DNA of 44,260 bases from Baffinella frigidus (lineage: Eukaryota; Cryptophyceae; Cryptomonadales; Baffinellaceae). Position numbers and translations under genes: made by a program. Below, in pieces: positions 33,964 to 44,054 of the stretch. The stretch spans positions 151,854 to 196,113 of the forward strand of contig MU646433.1 in the NCBI GenBank assembly GCA_026770585.1, read 5' to 3'. The notes under the pieces are model-generated. The model was not told the DNA's origin and did not search any database. It worked only from the letters and a program-made list of their open reading frames with translations. The stretch's first letter is position 1. The number at the start of each line of letters is the position of its first letter.

Positions 33964-36900
33964 TAGCATTGATTGGTACCTGGGTACCGCCTGACGTGGC
34001 CTTGAGCCTGTGCACCACATCCTTGAATCTGCCCAGGAGTGCACACCAAGACTCTCACTCAGAGACACTCACCCAGAGACACTCACTGGGCCCAAGATAG
34101 TGGGAGGGTGCTTCAGGTGGGGCACGCAGATATATCAAGGCAGGCCACTCACCGGAGGTAGTCAACTTGCCCGAGACGCTTCTTGGCCTGCACCAGAAAG
34201 GTCTTGTGCCTCTCCACGGCTGACTCTTCCGCCTTCGCAGACCCATTCACCACCAGCGACCTCCCCTTGTCCTGATTCGTTTCTGCGGCTGGCCGCGGCT
34301 CGAGCGCTCGACATGTTGTCCCACCAGGCCCCCCGCCCCCCCCCCCAACGGCAGACGCAGCCGGCTTGGCAGCACTGCTCAGATTACTCCGCGCTGCCGG
34401 CGCGGAGCCCAGCCCCCCCCCCTCAACAGCAGACAAAAAGGGATTACTCCGCGGCGCCGCTGGAGTGCTTCTTGCGCCGATGCCTCCCCCGGAACTCTTG
34501 GCAGCAGGAGTCGTTGGCGCATGCAGAGACATCAGCTGTTCCGAGAGCGACTTGCCGTGCGCCCCCACCGCCGGAGCCACTTCCGCGACTTGCTTCTGAT
34601 GCGGAACCGAAGCCGGGGCATCGTCTAAATCGTCAAGGCCAAATTTTCCGGTGCCGCCTGCTGCGGCCGCTCCTGCCCCAATCGCGTCAGCCCCCCCCGC
34701 TCCATCTTTGTGCTTCATGTAGGAGCCCATGAAATCGAAAGAAGCAGCGATTCGGTCTCCTCCATCTGCCCCTCCCCGCCGCGACTTGTTTGCCTGCCAC
34801 ACACATCAACCTGCAAATCAGTAAGGCTGCCCGCGGGTTGGCCATTGGGGGCGTAGGGGAAGCGAAACACTCGACACACAGGGTTCCCCAGCACACCCGA
34901 CGCGCACACGGCACACTGGTTGCAGACCACGTGCCCGCACGCGTGTAGGGTAGCTGGGTCAGGAGGGGGGTCACGGATGAGGAGGTACACCGCGGGCGCG
35001 GAGGTATCGAGGGGCAGGTTGGGTGAGGAGCAGGGCGGTACCCTGGGCGCGCGATCGTCCTCGTATTCGACGACACCCCGCGCCACCGGCTGCGGCTCCT
35101 GAGGCGGGCCCGCCTCGGCGAGCAAGCGCTGCTGCGCCTCGCGGTGGTGCCGGAAGAACGCTGAGAGCTGCTGGGCCACGGCGCCGAAGGAGTCGTGCGT
35201 TTGAACTTTGGGAGACATCCATTTGGAGAGGAGCGCCTGCCTGCCGAGAGGGAGGAGAACGAACACGACGCGTCAGTCACTCACGCATATCTATACTGAA
35301 TCGGGGCAAGGTTTCAATGCGTACATCTCAGGAGGTGACATGCACGTCGTGATGTGCCCAGGTACGGATGGGAGAGGCGCAGACTTGGGCCACGCGGCGA
35401 AGCGCTCATCAGCGAGCAAGATGGCGCCGAAGTCGTTGCGATGCCGGATGACCCGCCCCACCGCCTGGTTCACCGCGCGCGCCGCCTGCTCCCACCACCC
35501 CACCACCGCGCCCGTCACAAACCCTGCAGCCCACGCCATTGTCTCCCTCCCTCTCTCGCCATCTCTATTTCGTCCCTGCGTGGGGCAGGGGGGGGTTGTC
35601 TCCCCCCGCACAGACATAAAATGCAATGGGTGAATCCACAGCAAGCCACTGCATCTCCCACGAGCCGAGCAAAAGACAGGCATCAACAGAGGTCCACAGG
35701 AACTGACAGGCACCTGCTGCTTGTACCACAGCTCCCCCGAAATGGGCGGCTGCCCCCCCTTCTGCTGGGGGCCGCGCTTGAGCTCATCGAGGAAGGCGCG
35801 CTTGAGCGTCACGCGCGGATCGTTGACTGCCGGGAACGGGATGCCTGTCACGATCACGCATCGCCCGTGCTTGTCGGCGAAGTCGATGCCTTCACTCATT
35901 TTCCCGCGGCACACCTGAGAGTCGAGACCAGCTGTGTGTGTCACCTCGTTGCCGCCCGCACCCTGGCATCTGTTGCTAGTTTTGGCCAATCTGGAACGCG
36001 TGCATGTCGTGCCCGGCGTAGAATCTGTTCAAAACAACACGCCTAGTAGAGGTTTGGTTGGGGAGCGGGCGGGCGGGCACCGCAAGAAGGACAGCCCCCC
36101 CCCCGTTCGGACGGTCCAGCGCCTCCCCGTAAGCAGCAACCAAGCTTTTGAACGAAGCCGAGTCGCGCGGCTCGACAAACATTTCTTTGTGTCTGTTGAT
36201 CTGGTCCCACTGGGGCCCTTCCTTCCAGGCTGTCTCTGCCGACGCCAGTGCCTGCACGCCACCCACCACTCGGTAACGAAAACCTACTCTAGACTTTCGC
36301 GTGCCGTGGAGCAAGGCCGAGATCACCAACCGTACCATCCAGACCAAACACCGAATACCGCCACCACTCAACTCCACGAAACACAATTTGTAATTCCCTG
36401 GCGACGCCTCCGACAACACCTCGCATCAAAGCATGTCGGTGAGCAGCATCTGAAGGAGCACTCATTCGATGCCAGTCGAGGAGCACTCATCATTCGATGC
36501 CAGTCGAGGCACACTCAAGGGATACGATGCCAGACTCAGATCAAGCATCCCAACTTCTGGACCCTAGTCCCTGAACCCGAAACCCGACCCACACCCCAAA
36601 CCATCAACCCTCAGTCCCAAACCCCAAACCTGAAACCTTCGAATCACCTTGCTCGAAACCCTAAAACCCATACCCGAAACCCCAAAACCCATACCCTAAA
36701 CCCTCAAACCCATACCCTAAACACCGAACCCTAAACATAGGCGATAAGCACAAGCGAAGCGGTAGGAAACAGGGCGACAGGCAGGCATCTGGGAGCGGCA
36801 CAGACCGCGTAGGACGGGAAGAAGACGAGGAGGCCATCCGGGACGACTCTCGAGACGTTGAGGACCAGCGCGCCCAGATCGCGCTTGTACTCCATGGTCT

Positions 36901-39900
36901 CGCGCGTCTGGTAGGATGAGTTGAGCGCGTGCCCCATCGGGCCCTTGCGCACCACTCCTGGTAACCACCACCCCGCACCGCGTTCCTGTCAGCCAGGCAA
37001 CCAGACGTGGCAGGGGCGCTGGCTGCCAGCCTTGCGTGACGCGCGCCTGTCTGCCTGCCAGAGCAACCCTTGACTACCTGCCAACATGCCGGCCGGCCAC
37101 AGCAGGAAGCTTCTCGCCGGGGGGCGTGCCGTGCGGGGCGTGCCGGCACGTGCTGGGCGCCACGCGCAAGCGGTGCTTCCGGGGTGGGTGATTAACCACA
37201 CCGTCTAACCCGGGGGCGAAGCGTGGCTGGGTCGTGTGGTTCACCACCCGGGTCACGTCTTCCGGAAAGAATTGGACGGCGCACCTGCCATGAGCTGCTG
37301 ATCGCCGATCACGTGTTTGTTCTCCAGCTGCACCTCGAAGGGGATTTCCATCTCGGCTTCCCAGGAGGTCATGGGCGAGAGGGTGCCGGACGCGAACATG
37401 ATGTTCCGCACTTCGAGTGCCACGATGTCGCGCATCGTCACCTGGTCGCCCCGCACCACACTCAGTTACCTCGCGTCGAGAGTCTTGCCTCGCCACCAAC
37501 GAACGACGCTCTCTCCTAAAAAAATGCCTTGCAACCTGCGTGGCGGCAAGGAACCAGGCAGCACCAGAGTTGAATGGAGCCAGGCAGCAAGAGCGTAGAG
37601 CGAAATGAGGGAGCACAGGAGGAGTGGGGAGTACCCCGGCGGAGAAGCACCAGAAGCCGAGGGAGCGGGGCTTTCGCAGGCCCGACACAACGCCAGGAGC
37701 AACTGCCGTGATGCTGTTCCGCCCTGCCGCATCCACACCAGTTGGTGTGCGCCAGGAGTGGGCTTGAAAATGCGTCTATCATGGCCGCAAAAAATAACGC
37801 TCAGAACAACTGAATCATGGCCGCAAAAAAACAAAAACTGAACAACCTGCACGAATGGCTGAGAAGCGTTGGGCACGCGAGACCCCTGTATGACCTGCGT
37901 TGCGCGCGCCTGGCCGTTCCTGGACTTCGCTGACGTGGACCTTGTAGAGGCGCCCGATGCGTTCAATGTCTGAGGCCTTGAACACTCCCGACACGGCATC
38001 CCGGAACATCTGCCGATACGCCCGCCTATCAGGTCGCATTTCACGCCCCTCTTGATGTTACACGCCACCTCTCACTCCAACACCGGTAGAAATGCTTTTC
38101 CCAGATACCCCCCCCCCCGGCCAAGACACAGCGCCCTTGTGACGTGAACTACGTCGAGAGTGCTCGGCTGAGTACCGTGGATCGAGACAGGAGTCCAACT
38201 CTCCACCAAAAGACAAATCCCGACAAACACCGCGCGGCGACAGAAAAACACGAGAGCGGATGTGGAGAAAAACGCAAGCGAGGTTGGCTGGCAGGGTTGG
38301 CAACAGACCCTGAGGGCGGGGTCGGCGCTGAGAGACGCGCCCTGCGCCTCGGCGAGCATGCCCATCGTGCGATCAACCATGGCTGTCAGATCCGAAGCGT
38401 TATCCGCCTTCACCCCCGCCGCCGCAAACATCTCGTAGATGAAGTCCCCGCCCTTGGTGACGCTCGGGGGGTTGGGCGGGCCGCCGCGCGATGCTTGGGC
38501 TTGCAGCGGCAGGCTGTCTATCACGCTCTCGAACTGCGAAACACCCACCCCCAGGAATCAGGGTTCAGGCATTAGGTTCAGGGTTTGCGTTGCACCGCCT
38601 ATGTGGGTCAGGGGAAGGGTGCGGGGGTGAGGGCCGCGTGGGTCGGCGGAGATCAGGAGGAAGTTGCCGGTCAGAAAAGGCGACCGCCCGGGGAGCAACG
38701 GGTGTCAGCGACGGACATGATCATGATTTCCTGGCTCGAGGGGCGGGGGATCGGGGCAACGCAAGGGCGCGGGGTACCTGGAGTAGGATAGCCTTGAGAA
38801 TGAGGAGGTCTTGCTCGGAGGCGCCGTCAGTCATGCTGAGCTCGACCCCGCTGGCCTTCAGCGCCGCGCATCGCTCCACCTGCCACGTCACCGGTCTGTC
38901 AACAACCACTCCGTGCCACTGGTCGTGACTAGTCAAGTCGGCCGCGTGAGCGCAGCAGCACCATCCCATTCCCCAGGGACGCCACCACCAGTCTCGCTAC
39001 ACGCACCGTCGCGTCTCTTCTCGCTGTACACTTGATAGCCAGCGGTACTCGAGGTTTGGGAGGAGCACCCAACCCTCGGCAATGACGAGGATGCGAGGTA
39101 TGATATGGAATTGAAGTGACATGGTGAAATGTCAGGGGGTGAGACCTCGTTGATGCAGAGGGCGAGATCCTTGGAAGTGATATCGAACGACGCTGACTCC
39201 GCGCAGATGCTCTCCATGTTGTGCGCCTCGTCGAATATCACCACGCTGTCCTGCACAGGGAATTGAGGTCAAGGTTTTAGGGTTTAGGGTTTGGGGTTTG
39301 GGGTTTGGGGTTTGGGGTTTGGGGTTTGGGGTTTGGGGTTTGGGATTTGGGGTTTGGGGTTTGGTGTGTAGGGTTTGGGATTTGGTGTGTAGGGTTTGGG
39401 GTTTGGGGTTTGGGGTCTGAGGTTTGGGGTTTGGGGTCTAGGGTTCAGGTTTTGAGGTTTGGAGTTTAGGGTTTGGGGTTTTGGGTTCAGGATTCAGGGT
39501 TGGGGATTTGGGTTGTTGGATTAGGGGTTGAGTTTTCAGGTTTCACATTTTAGGTTTAAGTGTTTAGGAGTGACGGTCTAGGATAAACAGTTGGGGGTTG
39601 AGGGTTGAGGGTGTAGAGTTTAGTGTTCAGGGTTAGAGTTGAGGTTTTGGGGATTCGAGTTTAGGGTGTAGGGTTTAGGGTTTGGGTTTGGGGTTTACGG
39701 TTTAGGATTGAGGGTTTGGGGTCTGGTGTTTGGAGTGCAAGGTTTGGGGTTCAGGGTTCAGGGTTCAGGGTTCAGGGTGTAGGGTTTGGGTTCAGGGTTC
39801 AGGGGTCCGGGTTTAGGGTTTAGGGTTTAGGGTTTGGGATTCAGGGTTTAGGGTTTAGGGTTTAGGGTTTAGGGTTCAGGGTTCAGGGTTTGGGGTTTGG

Positions 39901-42900
39901 GGATGAGGGTTTAGGGTTTAGGGTTTGGAGTTTAGGGTTTAGGGTTTGGGGTTTGGGGTTTAGGGTTTAGGGTTTGGGGTTGAGGGTTGATGGTGTAGGG
40001 TTTGGGGTTTGGGGTTTAGGGTTTAGGGTTTGGTGTTTGGGGTTTGGGGTTCAGGGTTTAGGGTTTGAGGTTTAGGGTTTAGGGTTCAGGGTTTCAGGTT
40101 TCGGGTTCAGGGTTTGGGGCATGGGTTCAGGGTTTAGGGTTTAATGTGTGGGGTTTAGGGTTCAGGGTTTAGGGTTTAGAGTTTGATGTTCAGGATTGAT
40201 CGGTTGAGGATTGAGAGTTTGGGGTTTGGTGTTTGGTGTGTAGGGTTGAGGGTTTAGGGTTCAGAGTTCAGGGTGTAGGGTGTAGGGGTTCAGGGTTTGG
40301 GGGTCAGGGTTTGGGGTTTAGGGTTTCAGTTTTCGGGTGTAGGGTTTGGGGTTTGGGGTTTGGGGTTTAGGGTTTAGGGTTCAGGGTTTGGGGTGTAGGG
40401 TTTGGGGTTTGGGGTTTTGGGTTAAGGGTGTAGGGTTTGGGGTTCAGGGTTTAGGGTTGAGGGTTTAGAGTTTGGGGTTTAGGGTTTAGGGTTCAGGGTT
40501 TAGGGTTTCGGGTTCAGGGTTCATGGCATGTGATCAGGGTTTAGGGTCTGGAGTTTAAGGTTTGGGGTTTAGGGTTCAGGGTTTAGGGTTTGGAGTTGAG
40601 GGTTCAGGGTTCAGGGTGCAGGATTCAGGGTTTAGGGTTGAGGCTTTAGGGTTGAGGTTTTGAGGTTTAGGGTTCAGGGTTCAGGGTTTGGGGTTTAGGG
40701 TGTCGGGTTTGGAGTCTGGCATTAAGGGTCATGGTTGAGTGTTTAGGGTTTAGGTTGGAGGGTTCAGGGTTCAGGTTTCAGGGTTCAGGGATGAGGGTCG
40801 AGGGTTAGATGTTGAGGATTTAAGGTTGAGGGTTTGGTGTCTAGGTCTGAGGGTTCAGGGCGTAAACCTTAGGGTTTAGGTTGCAGGGTTCAGGGTTCAA
40901 GGTTTGAGGTTTGGGGTTTAGGGTTCAGGGTTTGGAGTTGAGGGTTCAGGGTTCAAGGTTTCGGGTTCAGGGTTTAGGGTTCAGGGTTTGGAGTGTAGGG
41001 TTTGTGGTGTAGTGTTCAGGGTTCAGGTTGTGTGGTTCAGGGATAATGTTTTGAAGTTTAGGATTTAGGGTTCAGGGTTGATTATTTAGGGTTGAGGTTT
41101 TAGTCTTAAGGGTTTAGGGTTTAGGGTTCAGGGTTTATGGTTTACGGTTTTGAGTTCATGGTCAGGGTTTCGAGTTTGGGTTTAGGGTGTAGATGTTAGG
41201 GTTTAGTTGTCAGAGTCCGGGTTTCGGGTTAAGGGTTTCGTTTCAAGGGTCAAGGTTTTGGGCTTAGGGTTTCAGGTTTCGGGTGCAGGTTTATAGTGGA
41301 GGGTTCAAGGTTGAACATAACCAACCAGCCAGGAGAGGAGCACAGTTCAGATTGCAGGGTGTCGGACTGCAAAGACTGAAACTGTGGTTGGAATGATGCT
41401 GCCAACACGCCTCTAGATGACATCAGGAACACCAGTTCTTTCGCGTTGAAAGATGCCAGTGACAGGCGGTGCGGTGCAGGAGAGAAGTGAGAAGAGAGGG
41501 AGGGTACCGCCCAGAGATAGGAGAGAGATCTGCGGGATCCAGGATCGGTAAGGTAGTTGTAGGGCATGAAGACAATGTCGGCATCCCCCGCCGTGTCACG
41601 CGTCAGGTAATATGGACACACCTGCCGAACCTCCCATCATCATGTTAATAGGGTAACGGCCTAAATTCAAGGGTAGTTAATCCTACGGCATTGACGGTAG
41701 GCAGAAGAGCCAATAAGCCTGGGTTTCGTGTAGAGGCCCTACGACCTAATGTTGGCAATGCCGTAGGCGCACCTTCCCAGATTTCAGCGCGTTCCACCTT
41801 GACATTGCTTCGGCACCTAATCGCCCCAACAGGTTGAGCGCCCCGGTTGATGGCAGAATCCAAAAGGTACACGGGGAAAAGTGGGGGGAAGGGAGACCGT
41901 GTGCTTGTTGCCGTGGACGCCGAGGTCCTCAATATCCATCATATCGGTCAACACCTCCGGATGCTCGGCCTTGTGCCCCTGCCACCCATACAGCCAAACG
42001 TCGCGCTCCACTCAGCCCGGTCACCCTTGCTGCAAGCAAGCAAGCAACCTGATGGCACGGATTGCCTGCAGTCGCGTGGTGCGGTGTTGCGCAGCACATT
42101 GCAGCAGGGAATATTATTCCGAGCATCCAGGGACCGCCACCCCTTTTCGCGCCTCGCCAGGATGTCTGAGGGCAGAGTGTCGACGGGGTCTCGCACCTGC
42201 GTTTTGTTGTGGAACTTGCAGGCGTTGGCTCCCACGAGCTTCTGGCACTGGGTGTTCTGCGCGGCGCCTCGCAGCTTCGACACCTCGGGGTGCACGCAGA
42301 ACTGCTGCCGAGAGCCCAGCACGCTCGTCCGCGGACGATACTTGGTGTTCCGAAGCTCCCGGATCACCTGGTTCGACGCCATCGGGTGAGCCTGCGTTTG
42401 CGTCGCCGACTCGTGGTACACATAGTAGAAAGATCCTGGACACTAGCCTCGTGCTAACCGCAGCGGGTCTCCGGCCCGCCGCAGCATGAAAAAGGTGAAG
42501 CATGTGCCACACACGGAACACCCTGCCAGTTTGGGCCCTCCAGAAACAGGATTCCGAAACTCGAACTCGGGACCTCTACCAGTGATCGGTGCCTCCCACG
42601 AATCAAGACGGGCGTATTATGAAGAAGAGCGTAGAGCCCATATTGGCCCAACGCTGCGCCTTCCCGCTATCCTTGCAGTCTTTAACATAGCTGACCGACA
42701 ACGGCCATGATCCGGGCACAGCCCAGTCGATATTCCCGAAGAGGAAACGCTGAGCAGAGGAGAGGGGATGCGGGATATGCCTGAGACAGCTGACCGTGCG
42801 TCCTGGACATGTAAATGATGCGCGGCGGAGTGCGGTCAAAGGCGGCGGTCCCGTTCGCTGGTTGGAGATCGGGGGCGTCTGGCGTGCCAAAGGCCGCAAT

Positions 42901-43173
42901 CGCAAGCTCGTCGAGCATCGCTGAGCCGCCGTCCTGGGCAATAACTGAGGCGCGTTGCGCCTGGAAAAAGGCGGCGAGGGCCTGCCGCCACGCGAGGGTC
43001 GCGCAAAGGAGGCAGAGCGTCTTTCCCGTCCCGGTGGGGCTCTCGAGGAGCGCGTTGGTGCCTTGCCGCTGCAGCGTCTCGATCACCTTCTCCATGAATA
43101 TGAGCTGGGAGGGATACGGCGCGAAGGGGAACTCCACATCGAGACCGCGCACGGAGAACGTGCCCCCCGGCAT
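33355..43173 (-). CDS. RTEL1: RTEL1 telomere-maintenance DNA helicase
   Basis: Nineteen exons: 43173-42781, 42367-42197, 41978-41898, 41621-41508, 39250-39146, 38879-38778, 38533-38309, 38009-37895, 37723-37635, 37441-37285, 36957-36806, 36251-36081, 35914-35714, 35485-35366, 35236-34871, 34793-34153, 34028-33980, 33738-33665, 33442-33355. This gives about 1137 residues, an XPD-family Fe-S superfamily 2 helicase. Walker A SPTGTGKT is at 45-52. Fe-S cysteines are 155, 172, 181 and 217. DEAH is at 260-263, and motif [12 protein letters not shown] at 699-708. The C-terminus holds a harmonin-like helical domain ([19 protein letters not shown]). RTEL1 resolves telomere loops, G-quadruplexes and recombination intermediates. 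Intron 1 needs a GC donor. The exon 15/16 junction is uncertain. Intron 4 is a 2.3 kb telomere-like array. Confidence 0.92.
33940..33963 (+). repeat. GA microsatellite
   Basis: About twelve GA dinucleotides in RTEL1 intron 17 (33979-33739). On the transcribed strand this is a TC-rich tract, close to the donor side of the intron. Confidence 0.85.
34811..34987 (-). other. Half-RING zinc-binding-like segment within RTEL1
   Basis: In exon 15 after the helicase core the translation contains [20 protein letters not shown] and then NPVCRVF. The C-G-H-x2-C-x2-C plus C-x(n)-C pattern is the second half of a RING/zinc finger; the two leading cysteines are not visible. Animal RTEL1 isoforms have a C4C4 RING at their very end, whereas here the motif lies before the harmonin-like region. 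Confidence 0.4.
36559..36745 (+). repeat. Heptamer patch in RTEL1 intron 11
   Basis: Degenerate CCCTAAA/CCCGAAA/CCCATAC units on the + strand, hence G-rich in the RTEL1 transcript. They sit in the 554-bp intron 36805-36252. The orientation is opposite to the large array in intron 4 of the same gene. Confidence 0.75.
38563..38592 (+). repeat. Small heptamer seed in RTEL1 intron 6
   Basis: Three to four degenerate TTCAGGG/TTTAGG-like units next to the intron 6 acceptor side (intron 38777-38534). It is too short to be functional evidence but illustrates intronic seeding. Confidence 0.45.
39268..41312 (+). repeat. TTTAGGG/TTTGGGG satellite filling RTEL1 intron 4
   Basis: About 2.04 kb of the 2257-bp intron 41507-39251 is heptamer satellite, G-rich on + and therefore C-rich (CCCTAAA/CCCCAAA) in the RTEL1 pre-mRNA. 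TTTGGGG is locally pure at 39285-39350; TTTAGGG and TTCAGGG alternate elsewhere. The array ends about 18 bases before exon 5, so the acceptor region is squeezed against it. Confidence 0.9.
41682..41767. repeat. Inverted repeat in RTEL1 intron 3
   Basis: CCTACGGCATTG (41682-41693) pairs perfectly with CAATGCCGTAGG (41756-41767), with a weaker second inverted pair inside (ACGGTAGG against CCCTACGA). It could fold into a stem-loop in DNA or pre-mRNA or be a relic of a small inverted-repeat element. Confidence 0.55.
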
Positions 43174-43471
43174 CCTGACTCTGAAGATGTATCAGGGCAG
43201 AGAGTGTCACGGTCAGCACCTGCCCAGCCCCCCTTCCGAAGCTGCCCTTGCTTGCCCGCGCCAAAAATGGAAACCAGGACTGGACGCTTTCGCTCGCTAC
43301 AGGCTGGGTTGCGCGGAGGGAGGGACGAAGGAGGAGCTGCCGGCGGCGTGTTTCGGAGTGGCGGGTGGTCCGGGGAACAGGTGCGATCTGTCGCGCTCGG
43401 CCTGGCACGGCGCCAAATTGCGGGTGGATCATCGGCAGCCAGGATTCTTGCCGGAGGGGATTCCCTGAAGG
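43174..43471. promoter_or_regulatory. Bidirectional promoter, RTEL1 / ATG6
   Basis: 298 bp lie between divergent start codons. The spacer is GC-rich on both sides with no TATA box seen. Co-regulation of the two genes is possible but inferred only from arrangement. Confidence 0.5.
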
Positions 43472-43942
43472 ATGTCGTTCCACAGCGCCTCCAGCGCGCG
43501 CGGCGCCGCCGCGTCGACCTGGCGGTGTGTGCAGTGCACGCAGGTATTTGGGGTGGAGCAGGAGGCTGGCGCAGTTGGCGGGATGGAGGACAGCGCGATG
43601 CTGGAGGAGAGCTGGCTTGACGTGTCGGCGTCGACCATTGGCGCCGGTTCGCCAGTGAAGGGGACACCGTGTTCGGGCGCGCACGCGCAGCTTGACCAGC
43701 GGCGGAAAATCAGGGAACTGGCGTCGGAGCTGATCGCGCCAACGCACCCGCTCTGCGAGGGTTGCACCGAGAAGCTGATGGCGGAGCTCAAGGCCGCGCG
43801 CGACCAGGCCGAAAAGGAGCGGCGCATCTACACTGCAGAGCTCGACCGCCTGAACAAGGAGCTGGGCGACAAGGCAGGCGGAATTGGGGGAGGGGGTGGC
43901 GAGGTGGCACGGCGCGCAGAGGCGGACGACGCAGAAGAAGAG
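43472..43942 (+). CDS. ATG6: ATG6/Beclin-1 autophagy protein, N-terminal exon
   Basis: The first exon (157 codons, phase 0) ends at a GTGAGA donor at 43943; the rest lies beyond the window. Features match Beclin-1/ATG6: an early CxxC pair in WRCVQCTQVFG (about residues 18-21), a short linker with MEDSAMLEESWLDV, and then THPLCEGCTEKLMAELKA, which corresponds to the conserved HPLCxECTD motif that opens the coiled coil. The coiled coil follows (DQAEKERRIYTAELDRLNKE). In other eukaryotes ATG6 is the regulatory subunit of the Vps34 phosphatidylinositol 3-kinase complexes in autophagy and endosome traffic. The evolutionarily conserved C-terminal membrane-binding domain is not in view. Confidence 0.82.
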
Positions 43943-44054
43943 GTGAGAAACACAAACCCCAACGTGGAGTTTCGCTGCCTGGGCAGGCAGAATCAGACCA
44001 AAAGCATTTCGAGCATTTAATTTAAATGCCTGTGGGGATGAGATCCTTGGCCAT

